A stretch of 47,360 nucleotides of DNA from an uncultured Algibacter sp. Its GTDB lineage: Bacteria; Bacteroidota; Bacteroidia; Flavobacteriales; Flavobacteriaceae. The notes beneath the pieces were generated by a model. It was not told the DNA's origin and did not search any database. It saw only the letters and a program-made list of their open reading frames with translations. Below are positions 31,610-39,629 of this stretch, in pieces; the first letter of the stretch is position 1, and the number at the start of each line of letters is the position of its first letter. The translations under genes were made by a program, and so were the position numbers. The DNA is taken from assembly GCA_938003745.1 (NCBI GenBank), contig CALKXS010000135.1:1-47360 (forward strand). The letters are read 5' to 3'.

Positions 31610-32445
31610 GAACAAAACAAAAAAGACATTGGAAAACAAAACTTCATGAAGTCATTTATGAAGCCGACACTCCTTCTGGTAAACTTTTTGACATTGTTCT
31701 ATTATTTGTAATTATAGCAAGTATTATACTTGTTATGCTAGAAAGTGTACAAAGTATTGATAATAAATATCATGACATTCTAAATATTTCAGAATGGATA
31801 ATTACCATTCTGTTTACAATAGAATACATAGCAAGAATAGTTACAGTAAAAAAACCTTTAAGTTATGTTTTTAGTTTTTATGGCATGATAGATTTATTAT
31901 CAACCATACCTAAATACGTATCCCTTTTATTTGGCGGTCTTCATGCCCTTGCAGCGCTTCGTGCGTTAAGATTGTTAAGAGTCTTTAGAATTCTAAAATT
32001 AGCACGTTATCTAGGAGCATCAAACACATTAGTAAAAGCTTTAAAAGCAAGTCGTGTAAAAATATCTGTATTTCTATTTGCCGTAATAATAGTATCTATA
32101 ATTCTTGGTACCATAATGTACTTGGTAGAAGGTGAAGAAAACGGTTTTACTAACATACCAAAAAGCGTCTATTGGTGTATCGTTACACTTACCACGGTTG
32201 GTTATGGAGATATCGCTCCAGTGACGCCGTTAGGTCAATTTATTGCATCATTGGTCATGGTATTAGGTTATGGAATTATAGCAGTACCAACCGGTATTGT
32301 AACAACCGAAATTGCAACTCAAAATGGCGACGAAAAACACGAAGACATACATCTTAATTCGCAATCATGTCCAAACTGTTCTACAGAAAACCATAAAGAC
32401 AATGCCGATTTTTGCTATAATTGCGGAGAAAAACTCAATCATTAA
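31597..32445 (+). CDS. Voltage-gated-type potassium channel / ion transporter with C-terminal zinc ribbon
   Basis: S4-like ALRALRLLRVFRILKLARYL, selectivity filter TLTTVGYGD, C-terminal CPNCSTENHKDNADFCYNCGEKL. Confidence 0.9.
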   Translation: MEHMRTKQKRHWKTKLHEVIYEADTPSGKLFDIVLLFVIIASIILVMLESVQSIDNKYHDILNISEWIITILFTIEYIARIVTVKKPLSYVFSFYGMIDLLSTIPKYVSLLFGGLHALAALRALRLLRVFRILKLARYLGASNTLVKALKASRVKISVFLFAVIIVSIILGTIMYLVEGEENGFTNIPKSVYWCIVTLTTVGYGDIAPVTPLGQFIASLVMVLGYGIIAVPTGIVTTEIATQNGDEKHEDIHLNSQSCPNCSTENHKDNADFCYNCGEKLNH

Positions 32446-32451
32446 AATCTT

Positions 32452-32616
32452 TTGGGCGTTACCCTAAAAAGGGTCAGGCTTTCCTCTATATCTTTTGTTT
32501 TATCATACTTGCTTAGGACATAATCTTTAAATAACAACGTCCTTTCATCTAAGTATATTTTTAAAACCGTAGAAAAACAAAAGGATGCCGTTTCAATCCT
32601 TAACGCAACGTATCTG
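32452..32616 (-). repeat. Interspersed palindromic element, copy 2
   Basis: Minus-strand GCGTTAAGGATTGAAACGGCATCCTTTTG...CAAAAGATATAGAGGAAAGCCTGACCCTTTTTAGGGTAACGCCC. Confidence 0.75.
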
Positions 32617-32697
32617 CAAAAATAATTTTAGCAAGCAAGCAATTGGTCAATTTGGTTTTTCAGTTTACCTTTACACTTCTTAAAAAAACGACAAGTT

Positions 32698-33615
32698 ATC
32701 AATACTACAAACAAATATTTAATATCTATAGTAGGGCCAACGGCCATAGGTAAAACAGCCTTAAGCATCAAACTAGCTCAACACTTTAAAACCGAAATTA
32801 TTTCGGCAGATTCCCGTCAGTTTTTTAAAGAAATGCAAATTGGTACTGCCGCACCAACACCAGATGAGCTTGCCCCGGCACCACATCATTTTATACACAA
32901 CAAATCTATACACGATAATTATAGCGTTGGCACTTTCGAAAAAGAAGCCATACAATGCTTAAATACACTTTTTAAAACCAAAGACGTCGTTGTTATGGTT
33001 GGTGGTTCTGGTTTATACGTAGATGCCGTAAACAATGGTTTAGACCATTTTCCAACAGTAGATGCTTCCATTAGAGAAAAACTAAACACTACTTTAGCAG
33101 AAAAAGGTATAGAACACCTTCAAGAACAACTCAAAGAACTTGACATAACATCATACAACACCATAGCTTTAGATAATCCGCATCGGTTAATAAGAGCCTT
33201 AGAAATCTGTATAGGTTCTGGGCAACCTTACTCCTCTTTTTTAAATAAAGATAAAGGAAAACGTCCTTTTAAGACCATTACCGTTGGTTTAACGGCAGAT
33301 AGACCAATAATGTATGATCGTATAAACAGACGTGTTGATATTATGATGCATGCTGGTTTACTAGAAGAAGTTAAAACCTTATTACCATATCAAGAATTAA
33401 ACGCCTTAAACACGGTTGGCTATAAAGAAATATTCAACTATTTAAATGGTGAATGGACTCTAGAATTCGCTACTTCCGAGATTCAAAAAAATTCACGCCG
33501 TTTTGCAAAACGTCAACTCACTTGGTTTAAAAGAAATACCGAAACCCTTTGGTTTGATTATTTAAGCGATATAAAATCTATTATTCAAGCCATCAACAGT
33601 AAACTAGAAAATTAG
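32698..33615 (+). CDS. miaA: tRNA dimethylallyltransferase; conserved N-terminus starts without ATG/GTG/TTG
   Basis: NTTNKYLISIVGPTAIGKTALSIKLAQHFKTEIISADSRQFFKEMQIGTA (P-loop) lies upstream of the ORF-track ATG at 32833; preceding codon is ATC and the frame holds no ATG/GTG/TTG back to TAG at 32629. Confidence 0.88.
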   Translation: MNTTNKYLISIVGPTAIGKTALSIKLAQHFKTEIISADSRQFFKEMQIGTAAPTPDELAPAPHHFIHNKSIHDNYSVGTFEKEAIQCLNTLFKTKDVVVMVGGSGLYVDAVNNGLDHFPTVDASIREKLNTTLAEKGIEHLQEQLKELDITSYNTIALDNPHRLIRALEICIGSGQPYSSFLNKDKGKRPFKTITVGLTADRPIMYDRINRRVDIMMHAGLLEEVKTLLPYQELNALNTVGYKEIFNYLNGEWTLEFATSEIQKNSRRFAKRQLTWFKRNTETLWFDYLSDIKSIIQAINSKLEN

Positions 33616-33621
33616 TTTACA

Positions 33622-33660
33622 ATGTATTGTCATTTCGAACGCGTGTAAGAAATCGCATAA
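33622..33660. repeat. Fragment of GTCATTTCGAAC...GAGAAATC-type interspersed repeat
   Basis: tgtattgtcatttcgaacgcgtgtaagaaatcg resembles a widespread bacterial intergenic repeat (from memory). Confidence 0.4.
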
Positions 33661-33691
33661 TCAGGATAAAACAAGAATTGAGTCTAATAAT

Positions 33692-34171
33692 TTAAAAACC
33701 TTCAATTAATACCTCCGCCCTATGGGTAATAGGGAAATTACAAGAATTAGCAATAAAACATAATTTGTTAGCTTCTTCGTGCAGGCTCAAAGCCAATTCT
33801 TTTTGACTTTCGTTTTTTATGACTACAATAGAATTTAAAATTACTTTTGTAAACTTACCGCTTCCTGTAGATTCAACTTCCAAAATAGCTTCCGCATTAT
33901 CGGTATAATTTAATACCTCTATTTGGTTTTGAGAGCATACATATAAATAAGACATCATATGGCAAGATGCTAATGCCGAAAGCAACAAATCTTCTGGATT
34001 ATAAAGTGACTCTTCACCTCGAAACATTTTTGCGGCAGACACTTGCAATGCCTCATACTTTTTATCAATAGTAACGGTATGGTTGCGGCTAAAACGTCTG
34101 GGGTTTGTTGTGGTATCTTCTTCTCCTAATTTCCAGTTTATGTTTGCTTTAAAAGTATGATTAAAAGACAT
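33692..34171 (-). CDS. OsmC family protein
   Basis: NPEDLLLSALASCHMMSYLYVCSQNQIEV, OsmC/Ohr motif. Confidence 0.88.
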   Translation of the reverse strand: MSFNHTFKANINWKLGEEDTTTNPRRFSRNHTVTIDKKYEALQVSAAKMFRGEESLYNPEDLLLSALASCHMMSYLYVCSQNQIEVLNYTDNAEAILEVESTGSGKFTKVILNSIVVIKNESQKELALSLHEEANKLCFIANSCNFPITHRAEVLIEGF

Positions 34172-34269
34172 GGTTTTGTTTTTTGAGGAAGGTACAAATT
34201 ATGTCTCTCTACAAAAAAGTTAAATATGGCAATTTATACATTTCTTTATCAAAGTTTAAACTTTCCGGC

Positions 34270-34392
34270 ATTACTAGGCACGAAGCAATCTGTTTACTAT
34301 TAACCCTAAAGCATAAATTAGTATCTTTTTAAACTCTAAATATTCAATTAAAGAGATTACGTCGTCGTAAAAAATGCCTCGTGATAACGAAA
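34270..34392. repeat. Degenerate CGTCATTGCGAG-type palindromic repeat
   Basis: ggcacgaagcaatctgtttac...aaagagattacgtcgtcgtaaaaaatgcctcgtgataacga; matches the inner element at 39673-39762. Confidence 0.55.
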
Positions 34393-34395
34393 AGC

Positions 34396-34579
34396 ATTAA
34401 ACTTCATCAAACAATAAAACAAAAAAGAAATTATTTATCTATAAATTTACAGAACTTTGCAATGCAAATCGGGTAAACGATGAAAATCAAAAATCACGTT
34501 TTTTTCAATATAACCAAACAAGCCAAAATACTTAAATTTAGACCTTGCAGACATTGTTTGCGTACCTATTATAAAATTT
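34396..34579 (+). pseudogene. Ada-type metal-binding domain protein, degenerate, just upstream of alkB
   Basis: Frame 1: LNFIKQ*NKKEIIYL*IYRTLQCKSGKR; after apparent 1-nt loss frame 2: MKIKNHVFFNITKQAKILKFRPCRHCLRTYYKI*. Together matches LKIYGTLxCKSGKRMKxxNRVFF...FRPCGHCxxxxY of Ada Zn-binding domains (four Cys retained). Confidence 0.7.
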
Positions 34580-34585
34580 GAAAAA

Positions 34586-35188
34586 ATGGACTTATTTAAT
34601 ACCTCAACAAACCCCAACATATTACCTTTTGATGGTGAAGTAAATTATTACGGTCCAGTAATGAACATTGAAAAGGCGCAATATTATTTCAACCAATTAC
34701 TACAGCATATTGAATGGGTAAACGATAAAGCTATCATTTTTGGAAAATTAATTATCACCAAACGTAAAGTAGCTTGGTATGGCGACAAACCATTTAATTA
34801 CACCTATTCTAAAACCACAAAATCTGCTTTACCGTGGACTAAAGAACTTTTAGAACTCAAAAACATTATAGAACATAAAACAGGAGAAACATTTAACTCT
34901 TGTTTGCTTAATCTATATCATAACGGCGACGAAGGAATGGCATGGCATAGTGATGGCGAAAAAGATTTGAAAAAAAATGGAGCCATTGGTTCATTAAGTT
35001 TTGGAGCAGAACGCAAATTTTCATTTAAACATAAAGAAAGTAAACAAACGGTTTCCGTGTATTTAGAAAAAGGCAGTTTATTAGTCATGAAAGGGAAAAC
35101 ACAAACAAATTGGCTTCACCGTTTACCTCCAACCAAAAAAGTGAAAATTCCAAGAATAAATTTAACCTTTAGAACCATCAATATTTAA
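34586..35188 (+). CDS. alkB: AlkB-family 2OG-Fe(II) oxygenase
   Basis: NSCLLNLYHNGDEGMAWHSDGEKDL, GAIGSLSFGAERKFSFKHK, NWLHRLPPTKKVKIPRINLTFR. Confidence 0.92.
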   Translation: MDLFNTSTNPNILPFDGEVNYYGPVMNIEKAQYYFNQLLQHIEWVNDKAIIFGKLIITKRKVAWYGDKPFNYTYSKTTKSALPWTKELLELKNIIEHKTGETFNSCLLNLYHNGDEGMAWHSDGEKDLKKNGAIGSLSFGAERKFSFKHKESKQTVSVYLEKGSLLVMKGKTQTNWLHRLPPTKKVKIPRINLTFRTINI

Positions 35189-35379
35189 TATAGTAAGCAT
35201 TGATTTGTAGTAGTTTATCTATAACTTAATTTCTCGTTTACGTTTGTTTTAAAAATGGAGTGAAAGGCATTACTTTGTTTTTTTGAAGAGAATAAGAATA
35301 TATAGCACAGCAAAAAGCATTTATATACTTTTTAATAAAAGACTTATTTTTATTGTTAATAAATACTTACAAGTGCGTA

Positions 35380-35410
35380 TTGACATTATACTACGTATAT
35401 CCTAATTTTG
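35380..35410 (+). promoter_or_regulatory. Bacteroidetes-type promoter candidate upstream of the receiver gene
   Basis: TTG at 35380 and TAATTTTG (TAnnTTTG) at 35403-35410 with 20-nt spacing. Confidence 0.5.
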
Positions 35411-35501
35411 CTTATAAACCGATAAAGTTCATTGAAATGGAACCTTATCTTTACGTTAACAGTAATTAAAACCAACTTTATAAAAAAAAGAAATAAATAA
35501 T

Positions 35502-36167
35502 ATGTTCATACACTTAGGAGAACCAAAATCGATAAAAGACCTAAACAAACCAAGTCTAAAATTAAATAAAGTTGACAGAATTAAAGTACCAGTTTTAGTT
35601 ATTGATGATAACGAATTCGAGTATTTAGAACATCTAAAAAATCATCGATTTGATATAACATATTTTAGCGATATCCAATCTATTGAAAGTGCTAAAGAAT
35701 ATGAAGTAATTCTGTGTGATATAAATGGCGTTGGTAAAATATTTGACAGTAAATATGAAGGAGCACATGTCATATCTGAGTTATATAAAAAGTACCCTTT
35801 TAAAACAATAATTGCTTACACAGGTTATACGCACGACCCTACTTATAATAAATTCTTTCGTCTTGCAGATTATGTTTTTAAAAAAGATTTGGATGGAGAC
35901 GAATGGGTTGAAAACTTAGATAACGCAATTGAATCAGCAGCTAACCCACAAAAAAAATGGTTGAAATTAAGAGACTTTTTAATTAAAAATAATGTTTCAC
36001 TTTTTGAAATTGTGAAATTAGAAAATGAGTATGTAAACAATATAATTTCTGGAAAAAGTTTAGCTAATTTTCCGAGCACAAAACTTAATAATGAAATTGA
36101 TAAAGATATTAGAGCAGTTATTCAATCATTTACAGCTAGTATTATTTTTAAAGCTTTAATTGGATAG
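35502..36167 (+). CDS. Stand-alone response-regulator receiver-like protein
   Basis: Receiver catalytic pattern: VIDDNE, VILCDING (phospho-Asp), IIAYTG (Thr), YVFKKD (Lys); all-helical C-terminal extension, no DNA-binding domain recognised. Confidence 0.75.
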   Translation: MFIHLGEPKSIKDLNKPSLKLNKVDRIKVPVLVIDDNEFEYLEHLKNHRFDITYFSDIQSIESAKEYEVILCDINGVGKIFDSKYEGAHVISELYKKYPFKTIIAYTGYTHDPTYNKFFRLADYVFKKDLDGDEWVENLDNAIESAANPQKKWLKLRDFLIKNNVSLFEIVKLENEYVNNIISGKSLANFPSTKLNNEIDKDIRAVIQSFTASIIFKALIG

Positions 36168-36170
36168 TTT

Positions 36171-37268
36171 ATGAATGAAGCTAAGATATTTCCTTATTAT
36201 GACCATAAAGAGGGCAAGCTCGAAAAAGGTATTATTGAAAATCCATTTACTTTCTGTAGTCGGAATTTTAATACAAAACGTAAGAAACATTATAAATCTA
36301 TAAAAGGAAAAAACGGAATATTCATTTGTCCTTATGGTTTCTCAACTATTAATACCAATAACGAAAACTATACCTCAATATTAATAGAAAGAAACTACGA
36401 TAAAAAACTAAGCAAAAGGAATACGAATAAAAAAGATTCAAAACCTGTGCATACCTTAGATGTTATTGAAAGATTAAAAGGTTATTTTCAGGCTATTAAT
36501 GCGCGAGTAAACGCTAAACAACATCTAATAAGAAAACACGATAAAGAAAGTTCTAAAATATCCACTAAAAAAGAAATTTTAGACGATACATTACACGAAT
36601 TAAGGAAACTCAACAATATTTTAAAAAAACAAGCTTATACTCTAAAAAAAGACTTAGAAAAAAAGAGGATTTTTGATGAAAATGTAAACTTGAGAAGTAA
36701 AAATATTTTATCTACAACACAATTAATTAGCGCAAGACTGAATGCTTATGACTTCACATTGAATCCAGAATTAATTGAGGTTTCGCCAAAAAACAATGTA
36801 GTTCTTTACAAGAAATTTGATAAAGCAAAGCAATGTTTAGAAGTGATAACCCATGAACTTAAAACAAAAATATTTTTATCTGGTAGCTCAAGTTGTAAGT
36901 TTGAATGTTATGACATAATCGATTTACTACCTTTCATCTTATTTGAAAATGCTATAAAATATAATTATGGTAACTCACCCATAAACTGTGAATTTGAAAA
37001 TATAAATGGAAAATTGAATAAAATTATAGTTTCAAACAAAGCTATTCTTCCTTCAGATAAGGAAGTATCAAAATTAAAAGACAAACATTTTAGAGGCGAG
37101 AATATTTCAAATATAACTGGAAGTGGAAAAGGTCTTTACATTGCTGATTTAATTTGTGGATTCAACGAATTCTATGTAGAAATAGAAACACGAAAAGAAA
37201 AAGAAATTGAAGAAAATAAATATATTGGAACATTCAGAACAATAATAACTACTGCTAACAATGTATAA
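36171..37268 (+). CDS. Divergent histidine kinase / GHKL ATPase with novel N-terminal domain
   Basis: H-box-like DTLHELRKLNN, N-box LPFILFENAIKYN, G2-like GSGKGLYIADLICGF; N-terminus with GKNGIFICPYGFSTI; starts 3 nt after the receiver gene stop. Confidence 0.75.
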   Translation: MNEAKIFPYYDHKEGKLEKGIIENPFTFCSRNFNTKRKKHYKSIKGKNGIFICPYGFSTINTNNENYTSILIERNYDKKLSKRNTNKKDSKPVHTLDVIERLKGYFQAINARVNAKQHLIRKHDKESSKISTKKEILDDTLHELRKLNNILKKQAYTLKKDLEKKRIFDENVNLRSKNILSTTQLISARLNAYDFTLNPELIEVSPKNNVVLYKKFDKAKQCLEVITHELKTKIFLSGSSSCKFECYDIIDLLPFILFENAIKYNYGNSPINCEFENINGKLNKIIVSNKAILPSDKEVSKLKDKHFRGENISNITGSGKGLYIADLICGFNEFYVEIETRKEKEIEENKYIGTFRTIITTANNV

Positions 37269-37410
37269 AAATAATAGCGATTTAATAGCTAAAACGAAAC
37301 AAAGTAGATATAAAAAAGGTCTCTGTTTAACCGAAAAGTTAGTGAGTGAAAATCCGCTACTATTCTTATATGAACACGTTAGCTTTAATTACCAAAAAAA
37401 TGACATTTAA
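37261..37410 (+). CDS. Possible 49-aa linking ORF
   Basis: MYKNNSDLIAKTKQSRYKKGLCLTEKLVSENPLLFLYEHVSFNYQKNDI*; overlaps the kinase stop by 8 nt and the downstream ATG (37400) by 11 nt. Confidence 0.3.
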   Translation: MYKNNSDLIAKTKQSRYKKGLCLTEKLVSENPLLFLYEHVSFNYQKNDI

Positions 37411-38233
37411 CGATTATTTAAATCTTTCTGCTAATAATTACCAGGAAATCTCTAACTATTACCTGAGCTTTCTTGAGGAGTTTTCTGCTAAAAAATTTCC
37501 TTATGAAAAGAAATTACAATTCAAAGGTACTGCAACCAAGTTTTTAAATTCGATTGAAGATTTAACTTATTTACGAAAAGAAAAACATGAAGAATATATT
37601 AAAATAATAGACCAACTTAATGAGTCTTTAAGTATTTATGATAGGAGGTCTAAACGTTCCAGAGTTCTAAATCTGATTTTCCCACCTCAGAGTTCTCATA
37701 GAATAGAAAGTGAGTTTGGAATAATATATGATAGAACAATCGAATTGATAAACGATGCAAACAAAACTTTAAAACACAGAAATGGAAATTTAAAAATAAA
37801 TGGATTCTATGAACCTAAAAACTCAAATAAAGTACAAATAAAGCAATTGATTTTAGAAGCTATAGAACTTATTAAACAAGATAACTCTATAACTGAAAAA
37901 AGTAAGAAACAACTTTTAAATTATTTAAATAAAGTACTCACAAATTTAGACTCTGATTATACCAATTGGACTGATATAATTGGAAAAATAAAAGAAACTA
38001 TTATTGTTCTTGGAGCGCTCGGTGGTTTTATTGGAGGAATCTCACCTTTATTTGAAGCTAAGGAAAAGTTAGAGCAAACAACAATTGTAATTGAAAAAAC
38101 ATCTATTAATTTGAATTATAATGTGATAAATGAAACATTTAATCGCAATGAAATCTTAAATATAAATCCTTCAAATTCATATATATTACAGGTAGGAAAT
38201 AATACAGTTAAAGAAAGTGACCAAAATAACTAA
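37400..38233 (+). CDS. Helical protein with one C-terminal TM segment, third member of the accessory module
   Basis: MTFNDYLNLSANNY...NWTDIIGKIKETIIVLGALGGFIGGISPLFEAKEKL...; ORF track starts at GTG 37346, ATG at 37370 or 37400 fits coupling better. Confidence 0.65.
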   Translation: MTFNDYLNLSANNYQEISNYYLSFLEEFSAKKFPYEKKLQFKGTATKFLNSIEDLTYLRKEKHEEYIKIIDQLNESLSIYDRRSKRSRVLNLIFPPQSSHRIESEFGIIYDRTIELINDANKTLKHRNGNLKINGFYEPKNSNKVQIKQLILEAIELIKQDNSITEKSKKQLLNYLNKVLTNLDSDYTNWTDIIGKIKETIIVLGALGGFIGGISPLFEAKEKLEQTTIVIEKTSINLNYNVINETFNRNEILNINPSNSYILQVGNNTVKESDQNN

Positions 38234-38364
38234 AGCTAACTCCTTATAAAAAATAACACGTATTTTAGTGCAAAACATAGAAGCCAGAGTCTATTTACTA
38301 ACTCCGATTTTCCTTCGGAAAATCCTCGAGCTCAAATAACGAACTATTTTTATACGTAACCCAA

Positions 38365-38397
38365 ACAAAAAAATCCTGCCATCGCAGGATTTTTTTG
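38365..38397. terminator. Bidirectional intrinsic terminator
   Basis: AAAAAAATCCTGCcatcGCAGGATTTTTTT between convergent genes. Confidence 0.85.
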
Positions 38398-38398
38398 T

Positions 38399-39559
38399 TT
38401 ACTTATTTTTCATATATTTTCCCTTCTTACTGCCTTCGTACATCACATATTTAACCAAACGCGATTCTAATTTCGCATTAAATAAATGTATTTTTCTAGA
38501 AGGTCTTAAACCAACATGCTTTAGTGCATCTAGGTTTGAGGTAATAAACCAAGCATCTGTACCTGGGTAATTTTGTTTGAGAGTATCACCAATATTGGCG
38601 TAAAACTTTTCCATATCTATATTTAAACGCTCACCGTAAGGCGGGTTAAATACCATATGCAATTCACTGTCGCCACCTTTTCTAGTTTTAAAGAAATCTT
38701 CATGTTTAATTTCTACAAAATCGTCTAATTGGGCGTTTTTAATATTTTCTATAGCTTTGGCTACGGCACTTGGTGCTTTATCATAACCTATTATTTTATG
38801 ATGAAAATCGCGCGTTTTCTTTAAAAGCGATTCTTCAATTTTTTCGAATAACTCCACATCCCAATCTGGCCAACGTTCAAAAGCAAATTCTTTACGCATT
38901 AGGTTTGGTGGTATGTTACAAGCTATCATAGCAGCTTCGGCAAGCATGGTTCCAGAACCACACATGGGATCCATAAAATCGGTTTGTCCATCCCAACCAG
39001 ATAACATAATTAATCCTGCTGCCAATACTTCGTTTATTGGTGCTAAGTTGGTTGCTGTTTTGTAACCGCGTTTATGTAAAGAATCTCCAGAAGAATCTAA
39101 AGAAATGGTACACTGCTGCCTATCTATATGCACATTAATTTTAATGTCTGGAAATTTTAAATCTACATTTGGTCGTTCTCCTGTGTTATCTCTAAAACGG
39201 TCTACAATAGCATCTTTTGTTTTTTGCGCAATGTATAGAGAGTGCGTAAATAATTGAGAATGTATGGTAGCATCTACCGCCAAGGTTCCAGTGGGTTTTA
39301 GATAGTCTTCCCATGGCATTTTATAAATTTTATCGTATAAATCTTTCTCGCTGGTTACTCTAAAGGTATGAATAGGTTTTAAGATTTTTACGGCAGTACG
39401 TAATCCTAAATTTGCTTTATACATAAAGCCTTTATCTCCCGTAAAACTTACGTTTCTTGTACCTGTTTTTACGTGTAATGCACCTAGTTGTGTTAGCTCA
39501 TTTGCTAGCAACTCTTCAAAGCCAAATAATGTTTTGGCAACCATCTTGAAATTTTCTTC
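38399..39559 (-). CDS. THUMP-domain class I methyltransferase (RlmL N-domain-like)
   Basis: MEENFKMVAKTLFGFEELLANELTQLGA, DPMCGSGTMLAEAAMIACNIPPNL, FNPPYGERL; ORF extends to 39607. Confidence 0.9.
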   Translation of the reverse strand, partial: EENFKMVAKTLFGFEELLANELTQLGALHVKTGTRNVSFTGDKGFMYKANLGLRTAVKILKPIHTFRVTSEKDLYDKIYKMPWEDYLKPTGTLAVDATIHSQLFTHSLYIAQKTKDAIVDRFRDNTGERPNVDLKFPDIKINVHIDRQQCTISLDSSGDSLHKRGYKTATNLAPINEVLAAGLIMLSGWDGQTDFMDPMCGSGTMLAEAAMIACNIPPNLMRKEFAFERWPDWDVELFEKIEESLLKKTRDFHHKIIGYDKAPSAVAKAIENIKNAQLDDFVEIKHEDFFKTRKGGDSELHMVFNPPYGERLNIDMEKFYANIGDTLKQNYPGTDAWFITSNLDALKHVGLRPSRKIHLFNAKLESRLVKYVMYEGSKKGKYMKNK

Positions 39560-39629
39560 CATTTTTTTCGTCTGATAAATTGCAAAAATAACGTAATTTT
39601 GCGGCAAACGTTAAAGTTTATTGATAATT

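Noticed and set aside
32172-32357. 61-aa same-strand ORF inside the ion channel gene
   Set aside because: Alternate-frame read of the conserved pore region.
35502-38233. Identity with the Detocs defence system
   Set aside because: No TPR-sensor architecture, no second receiver and no receiver-fused effector recognised; only the general two-component logic is shared.
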